Shown piece by piece: positions 15,506 through 23,856 of a stretch of DNA of 64,000 bases. This stretch comes from Methylomonas montana. GTDB lineage: Bacteria > Pseudomonadota > Gammaproteobacteria > Methylococcales > Methylomonadaceae. Under the pieces are notes generated by a model, which saw only the letters and a program-made list of their open reading frames with translations, did no database searches and had not been told where the DNA came from. A program made the position numbers and the translations under genes. How positions within the stretch are numbered: the first letter of the stretch is position 1; every line of letters begins with the position of its first letter. The stretch spans positions 1,922,001 to 1,986,000 of the forward strand of contig NZ_CP129884.1 in assembly GCF_030490285.1 (NCBI RefSeq), in the 5' to 3' direction.

Positions 15506-18100
15506 TCAAATCAAGCGATGGTCGGCGCGGCGCGGTTTGCCGTATTTTTTATGCCAGCTATAAAAACCTCTTTTGGCCAGTTCCACTACCAGCAAATATG
15601 ACACCGCCATCGCCGCCAGGATTAAATAAAACTGGACGGGCGGCGGTACGAAGCCGAAGTAATGCCCCAACGGCGTATAGGGCAGAATGGCGCCGATCAG
15701 CATTACCGACAGGGAGGTGGCGACCAGAATCGGGTGGGCGCGGCTTTTGAACGGGTTGCCACGGGTGCGGATGATGAAAATCACCAACACCTGGGTGGAC
15801 AGCGATTCGACGAACCAGCCGGTCTGGAATAAGGCTTCGTCGGCTTTCAATACCGTTAGCAGAATGTAAAAGGTCAAAAAATCGAATGCCGAACTGATCG
15901 GGCCGATCACCAGCATGAAATTGCGAATGAAGTTCATGTCCAAGACCCGCGGCTTGCGCAGTTCTTCCGGATCGACCTGATCCAAGGGTATCGGCACTTC
16001 GGATACGTCGTACAGAATGTTGTTGAGCAGAATCTGGGTTGGCAGCATAGGCAGGAAAGGCAGAAACAACGCCGCGCCGGCCATGCTGAACATATTGCCG
16101 AAGTTGGAACTGGTGCCCATCATGATGTATTTCAGAATGTTGCCGAAGGTGCGGCGGCCTTCCAGCACGCCGTCGTGCAGAACCTGTAAATCCTGATCCA
16201 GCAGAATCATGTCGGCGGCTTCCTTGGCAACGTCCACCGCCGAATCCACCGACAAGCCGACATCCGCCGAATGCAGCGACGGCGCATCGTTGATGCCGTC
16301 GCCCAGATAGCCGACCACATGGCCGCGCGCTTTCAAGGCCAGGATCACCCGGTTCTTTTCGGCCGGGTTGACCCGGCAGAATAGATTAGCTTTTTCCACG
16401 CGGATACGCAGGGCGTGGTCATCCATCTCGGCGATGTCCTTGCCGGTCAGCACGCCAGTGACCGGAATGTTCAATTGCGCGCAGACATGCTGGGTCACCA
16501 AGTCGCTATCGCCGGTGACGATTTTCACTGTCACGCCGCTATCCTTGAGTGCCGCCAGCGCAGCGCCGGCACTTTGTTTGGGTGGATCGAGAAAGCCGGC
16601 AAAACCGGCGAAGATCAGTTCGCTTTCGTCGCCGACCACCGCATGCGGATGATCCAGCGGTACTTCGCGCCAGGCGATGCCCAAGACCCGGAAGCCCTCT
16701 CTTTCCAGGGCATTGTGTTGTTCGTGTATCCGGGCTCGGCTGTCCTTGTCGAGCGGAAGCTGGGCATCACTGCCTTGTTGCTCATAACGGGTACAGAGGG
16801 TGATGATTTCTTCGGATGCACCTTTCACCACCAGCAAGCGGCCATTGCCTTTATCCAGCAACACCGACACCCGTCGCCGCTCGAAATCGAACGGTACTTC
16901 GTCGATCTTTTTCCAGGCACTGACGTCGATGCTTTCGTGCGCCAGAATCGCTTCGTCGAGTGGACTTTTCAGGCCGGTTTCGAAGAAGCTGTTCAGATAT
17001 GCCAGTTCCAGCACCCGGGCGCTGGGCTGGCCTTGTGGGTCGACATGCTGTTCCAGTCTGATCTTGGCCTCGGTTAGCGTGCCGGTCTTGTCTGTGCAAA
17101 GCACGTCCATCGAGCCGAGATTCTGGATGGCTGCCAGACGTTTGACGATCACCCGTTTCTTGGCCATGTGCATCGCGCCGCGCGACAGGGTGACAGAGAC
17201 TACCATCGGCAGCAGTTCCGGCGTCAGGCCCACCGCCAATGCCACCGCAAACAGAAATGATTCCAGCCACGGCTTGCCTTGTAGCGCATTCACTAACAGC
17301 ACGAACAGCACCAGTAACACGGTGAGACGCATGATCAGCAAGCCGAAGCGGTGGGTGCCTGTCTCGAATGCCGTTGGCGGCGGTTGCCGGGTCAGACTGT
17401 CGGCGATGGTGCCGATTGCAGTAGCGGTGCCGGTTTTAATCACGCGCATTTTGGCGCTGCCGCTGATCACCGTGGTACCCATAAACACCGCATTGGTGGC
17501 ATCCTGCAGATCGGTAGCGGTGGTCGGTAATTCGCCAGTATGTTTCTCGATAGGATAGGCTTCCCCGGTCAACAGCGCCTGCTTGACGAACAGATCGCAG
17601 GCTTCGATTAGCAATCCGTCTGCCGGCACCATATCGCCCGCGGAGAGCAGGGCGATGTCGCCAGGCACCACTTCAGTCACCGGTACGTCCAACGGTTTGC
17701 CGTCGCGCATCACTCTGGCCTTGACCGAAACCGAATGTCGGAGGCTTTCCGCGGCCTTGCCGGCTCGGTGCTCCTGGACAAAATCCAGGGTAACGCTAAA
17801 TAGCACCATGACTGAAATGATCACAAAATTGGTGATTTCGCCGGTAAATGCCGAAATCGCGCTGGCTACCAGCAACAGAATTACCAACGGGTTTTTGAAG
17901 CGGGACAGAAATTGCAGCAGTAACGATTGTTGCTGGCGATCGCGGAACAGATTGGGGCCAAACTCGGCGAGCTTGGTACGGGCATCGGTACTGGATAAGC
18001 CGTCGGTATCGTTGGCGCGAGCCGTACTCAGGTGCGAAGCGGAACAAAGCCACCAAGCTGTGTCGCCCGCAGCGGGTTTAGTTGGGATTGATTTGTTCAT
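15506..18100 (-). CDS. mgtA: Mg2+-importing P-type ATPase
   Basis: An 864-residue P3B-type ATPase that imports Mg2+ into the cytoplasm at the cost of ATP. The phosphorylation site is DKTGTLT. The actuator motif is TGEAYPIEK, a variant of TGES. The fourth membrane helix reads VGLTPELLPM, typical of MgtA/MgtB. VKGASEE and the hinge GDGINDAPSL are present, along with ten predicted membrane segments and a C-terminal block of six. The length is slightly short of E. coli MgtA, with the difference at the N-terminus. Upstream is the copy H promoter with a weak -10, so part of its regulation may be independent of it. No MgtA-type leader peptide was identified. Confidence 0.93.
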   Translation of the reverse strand: MNKSIPTKPAAGDTAWWLCSASHLSTARANDTDGLSSTDARTKLAEFGPNLFRDRQQQSLLLQFLSRFKNPLVILLLVASAISAFTGEITNFVIISVMVLFSVTLDFVQEHRAGKAAESLRHSVSVKARVMRDGKPLDVPVTEVVPGDIALLSAGDMVPADGLLIEACDLFVKQALLTGEAYPIEKHTGELPTTATDLQDATNAVFMGTTVISGSAKMRVIKTGTATAIGTIADSLTRQPPPTAFETGTHRFGLLIMRLTVLLVLFVLLVNALQGKPWLESFLFAVALAVGLTPELLPMVVSVTLSRGAMHMAKKRVIVKRLAAIQNLGSMDVLCTDKTGTLTEAKIRLEQHVDPQGQPSARVLELAYLNSFFETGLKSPLDEAILAHESIDVSAWKKIDEVPFDFERRRVSVLLDKGNGRLLVVKGASEEIITLCTRYEQQGSDAQLPLDKDSRARIHEQHNALEREGFRVLGIAWREVPLDHPHAVVGDESELIFAGFAGFLDPPKQSAGAALAALKDSGVTVKIVTGDSDLVTQHVCAQLNIPVTGVLTGKDIAEMDDHALRIRVEKANLFCRVNPAEKNRVILALKARGHVVGYLGDGINDAPSLHSADVGLSVDSAVDVAKEAADMILLDQDLQVLHDGVLEGRRTFGNILKYIMMGTSSNFGNMFSMAGAALFLPFLPMLPTQILLNNILYDVSEVPIPLDQVDPEELRKPRVLDMNFIRNFMLVIGPISSAFDFLTFYILLTVLKADEALFQTGWFVESLSTQVLVIFIIRTRGNPFKSRAHPILVATSLSVMLIGAILPYTPLGHYFGFVPPPVQFYLILAAMAVSYLLVVELAKRGFYSWHKKYGKPRRADHRLI

Positions 18101-18246
18101 AAATGTTATCGCTGGGTTGGCAACGGGTTCCGTGAAATTACAGGAAATGGACTTAGTCAGGCCTTTGTCATTGGCAGCGTGCAGTCAGAGCACAATCTAA
18201 GGATAACGATTTGCGCCTTGAACCGACAGCCTTCTGATCTGCCAAA

Positions 18247-18289
18247 CGTTAACGCGACTCGCTGAATCGGGTCTGTGCGTTAGCGTACG
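18247..18289 (-). promoter_or_regulatory. Stress-regulon palindrome, copy H (weak -10)
   Basis: Palindrome at 18274-18289 and GAC suffix are good. The hexamer at the standard distance is TTAACG (18247-18252), poorer than the others. It points at mgtA and is paired with copy I, which faces the other way. Confidence 0.65.
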
Positions 18290-18341
18290 CGCTTTCGCGA
18301 TAAATTATTATCGGCCCTAATCCCTGATCTGTGGGGGTGCA

Positions 18342-18384
18342 TGTTCGCTAGCGTACAGACGAGTAAGCCTTTTGGGGCTAGAGT
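18342..18384 (+). promoter_or_regulatory. Stress-regulon class II promoter, copy I
   Basis: Palindrome TGTTCGCTAGCGTACA at 18342-18357, GAC suffix, 18-nt spacer, -10 TAGAGT at 18379-18384. It drives the membrane protein at 18480. Confidence 0.88.
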
Positions 18385-18479
18385 TCGGGATAGAGTTTGG
18401 CGCCGCCGAACGCGGGTTCTGATTGGAGAGACTCCATAATAGAGCCAAAGATAAATTCTTCACGATGAGGTAAGTATCC

Positions 18480-18848
18480 ATGAACACCAGAGTCACCAAC
18501 GAAAAACCCAGCGACGATTTTGCCGCACTGAAAAAGCTGACCGCGACGGTTTATCTATGCCAGGTATTGACCTTTGCGTTTGCCGGTTTGCCCTTATTAG
18601 TCGGGGTGGCCATTAATTTTTTCTATCGCAGCAATGTGAAAGGCACTTGGCTGGAATCGCATTTCAACTGGCAGATTAAAACCGTATGGGTGACCTTGGC
18701 GGGTTTTGCGTTGTCCGGTTTGGTATTGATGCTCGATATTCAGTTGAGCTTGATCGTTTTGGTTCCAACACTGTTGCTGCTGATTTACAGAATCGTCATC
18801 GGTTGGACCAATTTGACTGCCGAGAAGTCTTTACAGGATTTGAGTTAA
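18480..18848 (+). CDS. Small integral membrane protein (DUF4870-like)
   Basis: A 122-residue protein with about three membrane helices (about residues 27-48, 67-86 and 90-108) and the pattern ESHFNWQIKTVW between them, as in small DUF4870/YIP1-like membrane proteins. GAGG lies nine bases before the ATG at 18480. No function is known. The class II promoter at 18342-18384 makes it a regulon member divergent from mgtA. Confidence 0.8.
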   Translation: MNTRVTNEKPSDDFAALKKLTATVYLCQVLTFAFAGLPLLVGVAINFFYRSNVKGTWLESHFNWQIKTVWVTLAGFALSGLVLMLDIQLSLIVLVPTLLLLIYRIVIGWTNLTAEKSLQDLS

Positions 18849-18876
18849 GGGGATCTTTAAAAATTAAAGAAATCTC

Positions 18877-18940
18877 GAAGGTTGGTCTGAATACAATGAA
18901 GCCCAACATTTTGATTTTGTTGGGCTCTGCCTAACCTACA
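18877..18940. repeat. Dispersed-type palindrome with GCCCAAC core
   Basis: A perfect 9-bp stem AGCCCAACA (18900-18908) / TGTTGGGCT (18918-18926) sits inside outer pieces AGGTTGG and CCTAACCTA. It resembles widely dispersed proteobacterial intergenic palindromes built on the GGTTGGG theme. There is no T-run, so it is not a standard terminator. Confidence 0.55.
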
Positions 18941-19000
18941 TTTGACTTTTGCGACAGCCTCCGCAAGGAGAGGGGATTTTTAGAAATTCACTTAAACCGT

Positions 19001-19855
19001 TCAGGAATGGCTTAGCCCTCGGCGTTTATAAGCGTCGGCTAAGTTTTTCGGCTCGCCGCCTAAGATACGTTCGTAAGTTTCTCTCTCTGTTTGGTAACAT
19101 CCACAAGCAGCGGCTTCCAGGCCAATGCGATCCAGAATCGTAATGTCTCCGCGCCGATAGCTGATCAGTTTTTGTTCCTGCAGGGAAAGCGCAGCTTTAG
19201 TAATGCCGACTCGCCGCACGCCCAGAATATAAGCCAGAAAGATATGGGTGACATGAAAGGTGTCGGCGTGAGCACGGTCGTGCGTCATTAATAGCCAGCG
19301 TGCCAGGCGTGCTTCTACCAAATGAAAGCGGTTACACGCCGCCGTTTGCGCGAGCTGGCTCATCGAGACATACAAATAGCGCTTCAATTCCAGCTGTAAT
19401 GGTCTGCTGCGTTCCAGTTCCTGCAAAAACAAGGGTACTGCTATTCGTAACGCGGAACCCGCGCCTTGCACCAGCGCTTGAAACGGCGCGACTTCTACTC
19501 CCAGTGTTAGGGTGATACCCAGCATACCTTCATTGCCAATCAAGCCCACTTCCAAACCGCTATCGCCATCCATTGGCGTTACCAGGGAAATAAAACTGCC
19601 TGTCGGAAAATAAACATGCGGAATTCGTGCACCGGCAAGATAGAGCACTTCGGCAAAGGCGAGTTCGACTGGCTCGCAGCGTTCGAGCAAACGTGTTTGA
19701 TCCGAAGCGGGTAGGGCGTCAAGGAGACGGTTGGCCGCGGGAACTGCTGGTATGGACGACACGGGCGCTCTCCGGCGAGGTTTTTGTAATGCCAGGCAGG
19801 CTAAAAGGTTTGAAAAACTGCTCATTGCGATGCTGGCGGCGGTCCAGAGAGACAT
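19001..19855 (-). CDS. Crp/Fnr-family transcriptional regulator (paralogue 2, divergent)
   Basis: A 284-residue regulator with the same layout as the other two: beta-roll (VLYLAGARIPHVYFPTGSFISLV), dimer helix with SQLAQTAACNRFH, and winged helix. The recognition helix is LGVRRVGITKAALSLQ: the Glu found in the other two is Val here, so DNA specificity may differ. The C-terminal cysteine pair is CGCY. The start is uncertain. ATG 19855 leaves only about 15 nt after the predicted transcription start; ATG 19825 leaves about 45 nt. The copy J promoter overlaps its upstream region, suggesting control by this circuit. Confidence 0.88.
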   Translation of the reverse strand: MSLWTAASIAMSSFSNLLACLALQKPRRRAPVSSIPAVPAANRLLDALPASDQTRLLERCEPVELAFAEVLYLAGARIPHVYFPTGSFISLVTPMDGDSGLEVGLIGNEGMLGITLTLGVEVAPFQALVQGAGSALRIAVPLFLQELERSRPLQLELKRYLYVSMSQLAQTAACNRFHLVEARLARWLLMTHDRAHADTFHVTHIFLAYILGVRRVGITKAALSLQEQKLISYRRGDITILDRIGLEAAACGCYQTERETYERILGGEPKNLADAYKRRGLSHS

Positions 19856-19876
19856 GCGCCCACTGGTTTGGTTGTC

Positions 19877-19919
19877 AGATTAGCGAATCAGGCTGTTATT
19901 GTCTGTATGTTAGCGCACT
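19877..19919 (-). promoter_or_regulatory. Stress-regulon class II promoter, copy J
   Basis: Palindrome at 19904-19919, GAC suffix, 18-nt spacer, -10 TAATCT at 19877-19882. It lies directly before the Crp/Fnr gene at 19001 and predicts auto- or cross-regulation. Confidence 0.82.
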
Positions 19920-20008
19920 TAGGCGATACTTCGCGGGCCATGCCGAATCATTGCCCTGCCTGGCAACTGATAGGGCCCGCAAGATAAATTTGGGATGGGC
20001 TAAGCCTA

Positions 20009-20051
20009 TGTGCTCTGGCGTACAGACTAGGGCGATGCATTTCCGTAAGCT
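20009..20051 (+). promoter_or_regulatory. Stress-regulon class II promoter, copy K
   Basis: Half-degenerate palindrome TGTGCTCTGGCGTACA at 20009-20024, GAC suffix, 18-nt spacer, -10 TAAGCT at 20046-20051. It drives the exported helical protein at 20221 with a leader of about 160 nt. Confidence 0.8.
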
Positions 20052-20220
20052 AGCAACAGCTTAGGTGAAATCACCCAGCAACCGGGATGAGGGCTTTTAT
20101 TAATGATAGTTCGATCGTCGCGGTTTCAGAGCGCAATGCCAATTCTAGAACAGCTTTTTTGTAAGCCACCGACATTTGCCATATTGCGCCTTTTATAGAA
20201 CTTATACACAGGGTAAATTT

Positions 20221-20571
20221 ATGAAAATTAGACACTTTTTAATGGCATTGCTGTTGTCTTTCGGCTCCTTCGCCGCGCATGCCGCCGGCAGTCCGATGAA
20301 CGAAAGCTTCACTAATCTGATTGCCTTATCCAACAATGCGTTGGAGATAGGTAAAAAAGGCGACACCCAAGCCTTTATTGATAGTACGACTATTGCCTGG
20401 GAAGCATTGAAAGAACAAAACGAGAAAGGCAGCTCCATTCGTCTGCAACGGGCTAACGCCAAGCTAAAAGCCGCGATAAAAGCCGCTAAAGCCGGCAATC
20501 TGCCAGAAGGCATAGCCAATGTTGAGCAAGGTATAGTGGAAATGCAGCTGGAAAAGGTCAACGGGCAATAG
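20221..20571 (+). CDS. Exported helical protein, SmbP-like
   Basis: A 116-residue protein with a signal peptide (cleavage after AHA, about residue 21). The rest is two helical repeats of the form N..L..GKKGD...F and AIKAAKAGNLPEGIANVEQGI. This is the repeat pattern of the small metal-binding protein SmbP of Nitrosomonas, but without its many histidines, so metal binding is doubtful. AGGG lies seven bases before ATG 20221. A terminator follows at 20616-20638, so it is a single-gene unit under copy K. Confidence 0.75.
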   Translation: MKIRHFLMALLLSFGSFAAHAAGSPMNESFTNLIALSNNALEIGKKGDTQAFIDSTTIAWEALKEQNEKGSSIRLQRANAKLKAAIKAAKAGNLPEGIANVEQGIVEMQLEKVNGQ

Positions 20572-20615
20572 GAAATCGCTAAAAATAAAGGACTATTTTG
20601 TAAACACATCAGTAA

Positions 20616-20638
20616 AGCCGGTAACAACCGGCTTTTTT
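20616..20638 (+). terminator. Rho-independent terminator
   Basis: Stem AGCCGG/CCGGCT (20616-20621 and 20628-20633), six-base loop, followed by TTTTTT. It ends the transcript of the gene at 20221-20571. Confidence 0.88.
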
Positions 20639-20692
20639 GGCCTGATGGCAGCCTCTAAAAATCACCTCTCTTACTAGCTGCCTTGATGTTCA

Positions 20693-21415
20693 TTAACTAA
20701 TTCCGGGGGGGGGGGGGAGAAGTCTGTCGGCTTCGGCTTTGACCACGTGGTAGCATTCGCAAACCCTTTCTTCCAGGCCGCTCCTGTTGAGTATGGTAAT
20801 GCGGCCGCGACTGTAATGTATCAATCCGGCTAGCTGTAATTTGCCGGCGGCCTCGGTGACGCCTTCGCGGCGCACGCCCAGCATGTTGGCGATCAACTCC
20901 TGGGTCATTTTCAATTCGTTTGTTGGTAGTCGATCCAGGCTCAGTAGTAGCCAGCGGCACAGTTGTTGATCCACCGAATGATGCCGATTGCATACAGCCG
21001 TCTGCGCCATTTGCGTAATTAAGGCTTGGGTATAGCGCAGCAACAGGTGTAACAAAGCGTCGTAACGATTGAACTCCTGCATCAATAGTTGGCCGCGCAA
21101 GCGATAAGCATGACCGGCACTTTGCACCACTGCACGATTCGGCATGCTGCCGCCGCCCATGAACAATGCCACACCGATGATACCGTCGTTGCCGACCACG
21201 GCAATTTCCGCCGATGCACCGTTTTCCATGACATACAGCAATGAAATGATGCAATTGGTGGGGAAATAGACGTAGCGCAGTTCGTCGCCGGATTCGTAAA
21301 TCACTTCTCCCAGCAGCATATCGACGCACTCCAAATGCGGTAATAATCGCTCGTACTCGGCTATCGGCAAAGCGTTTAGCAAATGGTTTTGTTGCGGATG
21401 GTCGAGGTCGGTCAT
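20693..21415 (-). CDS. Crp/Fnr-family transcriptional regulator (paralogue 3)
   Basis: A 240-residue regulator starting MTDLDHPQQNHLLNALP at ATG 21415 (AAGG six to seven bases upstream). Beta-roll (VIYESGDELRYVYFPTNCIISLLYVMENG), AQTAVCNRHHSVDQQLCRWLLL in the dimerisation region, and winged helix with LGVRREGVTEAAGKLQ. It shares the Arg-Glu pair with paralogue 1. A CECY cysteine pair lies near the end. The last codons contain a run of 13 C on the coding strand (20705-20717), giving LLPPPPGIS. Length changes in the run would alter only the C-terminal tail. The copy L promoter is in its upstream region. Confidence 0.92.
   Translation of the reverse strand: MTDLDHPQQNHLLNALPIAEYERLLPHLECVDMLLGEVIYESGDELRYVYFPTNCIISLLYVMENGASAEIAVVGNDGIIGVALFMGGGSMPNRAVVQSAGHAYRLRGQLLMQEFNRYDALLHLLLRYTQALITQMAQTAVCNRHHSVDQQLCRWLLLSLDRLPTNELKMTQELIANMLGVRREGVTEAAGKLQLAGLIHYSRGRITILNRSGLEERVCECYHVVKAEADRLLPPPPGIS
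20705..20717. repeat. Homopolymer of 13 G (13 C in coding strand)
   Basis: The run lies in the last codons of the Crp/Fnr gene at 20693-21415. With one C fewer the tail would read PPPPELVNEHQGS before a stop; with one C more it would read PPPPRN before a stop. Confidence 0.9.
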
Positions 21416-21482
21416 CGGCTGCCTTTGCAATTATCGGGAAACACGGATTGGCTCCATCAATTAGGGGCTAGTTTATACCCAA

Positions 21483-21525
21483 ACTGTACTGATAAATAAA
21501 ATTACGCTCTGTGCGTTATGGAACA
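21483..21525 (-). promoter_or_regulatory. Stress-regulon class II promoter, copy L
   Basis: Palindrome at 21510-21525 flanked by CTC/GAG (suffix GAG), 18-nt spacer, -10 TACAGT at 21483-21488. It drives the Crp/Fnr gene starting at 21415 with a leader of about 60 nt. Confidence 0.78.
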
Positions 21526-21574
21526 GAGCAATAGGGCCTTACATGATAAGGCCGACCAGTAATAAACAGGCTTA

Positions 21575-21617
21575 TGTTCGATAACGTACAGACCAGGATT
21601 GGGGCGGCTATTAAGCT
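21575..21617 (+). promoter_or_regulatory. Stress-regulon class II promoter, copy M
   Basis: Palindrome TGTTCGATAACGTACA at 21575-21590, GAC suffix, 18-nt spacer, -10 TAAGCT at 21612-21617. It points toward shc, with a terminator-like hairpin in between. Confidence 0.85.
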
Positions 21618-21623
21618 GTCCAT

Positions 21624-21745
21624 TTACGATCCGGGTAAAAAGGCTATTTAGCTAAACCCTCGGATCAATCTTCACTTTCCAGGGCCTCCATGACCATGCG
21701 TGCCACTCGCCGCAGCAACCTTTTTAAGTTGCGGCGGTTTTTTTT
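21624..21745 (+). ncRNA. Candidate short RNA or attenuated leader before shc
   Basis: From the predicted transcription start of copy M (about 21624) to the T-run at 21745 is about 120 nt, ending in a strong intrinsic terminator. A short frame from ATG 21690 (MTMRATRRSNLFKLRRFF and onward) runs through the hairpin to a stop at about 21812, just before the shc start. It could be a leader peptide. The element could therefore be a small RNA or an attenuator controlling shc. Confidence 0.4.
21709..21745 (+). terminator. Intrinsic terminator upstream of shc
   Basis: GCCGCAGCAAC (21709-21719) pairs with GTTGCGGCGG (21728-21737) with one mismatch, followed by eight T. It lies 70 bases before the shc start codon. 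Confidence 0.75.
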
Positions 21746-21816
21746 AATCGTCTTTGAACCCATTCAGACGCCTATTGCAAATCCTACCAGAGCAGTGAAA
21801 CCAGGGACCTGAAATC

Positions 21817-23781
21817 ATGCTAATAGAAAACTCCTCACTGTCCAGTTCGGATGTTGGCGATACCGCTACGAACTCTGTTACCTTAAGTCTGGACAGGGCG
21901 ATTGATTTAGCCAAAGCTCAGCTTCTGGGTTTACAAAACCAGGCGGGGTATTGGGTATTCGAGCTGGAAGCAGATTGTACGATTCCAGCCGAGTACATCC
22001 TGATGATGCACTATATGGCCGAAATCGATACGCCGTTGGAAGCTAAAATCGCCAATTTCCTGCGCAGCCAAGCCAGCGTCGACGGCAGTTACCCACTTTA
22101 CAAAGGCGGTGCGGGCGACCTTAGTTGCACCATAAAAGCCTATTATGCGTTGAAATTGGCCGGCGACAGCCAGCATGCACCGCATATGCGGAAAGCCTGC
22201 GAGTGGATACTAGCACAGGGCGGCGCGGCCAAGGCTAACGTGTTTACGCGCATCATGCTGGCTATGTTTCAGCAAGTGCCATGGCGCGCAGTGCCGTTTA
22301 TTCCGGTGGAAATCATGCTGCTACCGCAGTGGTTTCCGTTTCATCTGGATAAAGTCTCCTATTGGTCGCGCACGGTGATAGTGCCATTGTCGATACTCTG
22401 CACTTACCGGGTCAAAGCGCGCAACCCGCATAAAATTGGCATTGCCGAATTGTTCGTAACCGCGCCCGACCAGGAGAAGCAGTATTTCTCCCACGTCAAA
22501 ACGCCGCTAGGCAAGGCCGTTCTGATGCTGGATCAGGTTGGCCGATTGATGGAAGCTCTGATACCCGGCTTTGTCCGGCGCAAGGCCACCGCCAAAGCGA
22601 CTGCATGGTTTATGGCCCGTTTGAATGGTTATGATGGGCTGGGAGCAATATTTACTGCGATGGTCAATGCTTATGAGGCGATGGATTACCTCGGCATCCC
22701 GGTCGACAACGAAAAACGGCAAATCGCCAGAGCGGCTATCGATAAATTGCTAGTGGTGAAAGACGATACCGTCTACTGCCAGCCATGCGTGTCGCCGATT
22801 TGGGATACCGGTTTGGCCGTACTGGCTCTGCAAGAAGTCGATATCCATGATCATGATAGTCGCAGCCGCCAAGCCACTCAATTGGCCTTGAGGTGGTTGG
22901 CGGACAAACAGTTACGCGACGAGCCGGGCGATTGGCAAATTCAGCGTCCCGGTCTGGCTGGCGGCGGTTGGGCTTTCCAGTTCGGCAATAGCTATTATCC
23001 CGATGTCGACGATACCGCCGTGGTGGCATACGCGATGCTGCAAGCCAACACGCCGGCGTTTGCCGAGAATATCCAGCGGGCCGCGAACTGGATTGCCGGC
23101 ATGCAATCGCGTAACGGCGGCTATGGCGCTTTCGATGCCGACAACGATCATTATTATTTAAACCAAATTCCGTTTGCCGATCATGGCGCGCTGCTCGATC
23201 CGCCAACTGCCGATGTTAGCGGCCGTTGCATCATGCTATTGGGCAAATTGGGCGCGCAGCAGTTGGAGTACAGCGACGTAATCGACAGCTGTGTTGCCTA
23301 TTTGCGCGCTGAGCAGGAAGCCGATGGTTCCTGGTTCGGGCGCTGGGGCACCAATTACATCTACGGTACCTGGTCGGTATTACTCGGATTTGCAGCGGCT
23401 GGCGTTGCCGCGGACGACGCCAGCGTGCGTCGCGCGGTGGCTTGGTTGAAATCCAAACAACGTGCCGATGGCGGCTGGGGTGAGGGCAATTTTAGTTATC
23501 ACGATTCTAAGATTCGCGGTGAATTTGAATCCAGTACCGCATTTCATACGGCTTTGGCCGTGCTGGCATTGTTGGCGGCAGAAGAAATGGGTTGTCAGGA
23601 AGTCGCCGACGGCGTGAGTTATCTGCTAAAAAATCAACAAGCGGATGGTTTCTGGCACGACGACTGTTTCAACGCGCCAGGTTTTCCGAAGTTTTTTTAC
23701 CTGAAATACCACGGTTACGACAAATTCTTCCCGCTGTGGGCCTTGGGGCGTTATCGTAACGCCCAAAAATCCTCAGCCTAG
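21817..23781 (+). CDS. shc: Squalene-hopene cyclase
   Basis: A 654-residue class II terpene cyclase that converts squalene to hopene and hopanol, the first committed step of hopanoid synthesis at the inner membrane. The catalytic acid motif DVDDTA is present (around residue 392), with several QW repeats such as QEADGSWFGRWG, QRADGGWGEGNF and QQADGFWHDD. AGGGA precedes ATG 21817. No other hopanoid gene is nearby. The copy M promoter and an intervening terminator suggest stress-linked control, consistent with a role of hopanoids in membrane rigidity. Confidence 0.96.
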   Translation: MLIENSSLSSSDVGDTATNSVTLSLDRAIDLAKAQLLGLQNQAGYWVFELEADCTIPAEYILMMHYMAEIDTPLEAKIANFLRSQASVDGSYPLYKGGAGDLSCTIKAYYALKLAGDSQHAPHMRKACEWILAQGGAAKANVFTRIMLAMFQQVPWRAVPFIPVEIMLLPQWFPFHLDKVSYWSRTVIVPLSILCTYRVKARNPHKIGIAELFVTAPDQEKQYFSHVKTPLGKAVLMLDQVGRLMEALIPGFVRRKATAKATAWFMARLNGYDGLGAIFTAMVNAYEAMDYLGIPVDNEKRQIARAAIDKLLVVKDDTVYCQPCVSPIWDTGLAVLALQEVDIHDHDSRSRQATQLALRWLADKQLRDEPGDWQIQRPGLAGGGWAFQFGNSYYPDVDDTAVVAYAMLQANTPAFAENIQRAANWIAGMQSRNGGYGAFDADNDHYYLNQIPFADHGALLDPPTADVSGRCIMLLGKLGAQQLEYSDVIDSCVAYLRAEQEADGSWFGRWGTNYIYGTWSVLLGFAAAGVAADDASVRRAVAWLKSKQRADGGWGEGNFSYHDSKIRGEFESSTAFHTALAVLALLAAEEMGCQEVADGVSYLLKNQQADGFWHDDCFNAPGFPKFFYLKYHGYDKFFPLWALGRYRNAQKSSA

Positions 23782-23856
23782 TTGCGCTTGTGCTCCCTTA
23801 TTCATAGCCACAACGTGGGGAGAAAAATTCTACCCTCGGAACAACGAATTTTCGAT

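Noticed and set aside
16415..17558. Two plus-strand frames of more than 200 codons
   Set aside because: They lie opposite the conserved mgtA gene and have no motif or signal; shadow frames from high GC at the third position.
19627..20064. A 145-codon plus-strand frame
   Set aside because: It crosses the start of a Crp/Fnr gene and two regulatory sites; no ribosome site or domain.
20697..21329. A 210-codon frame in a second register of the Crp/Fnr gene
   Set aside because: Arg-rich translation without motifs; it is an out-of-frame shadow.
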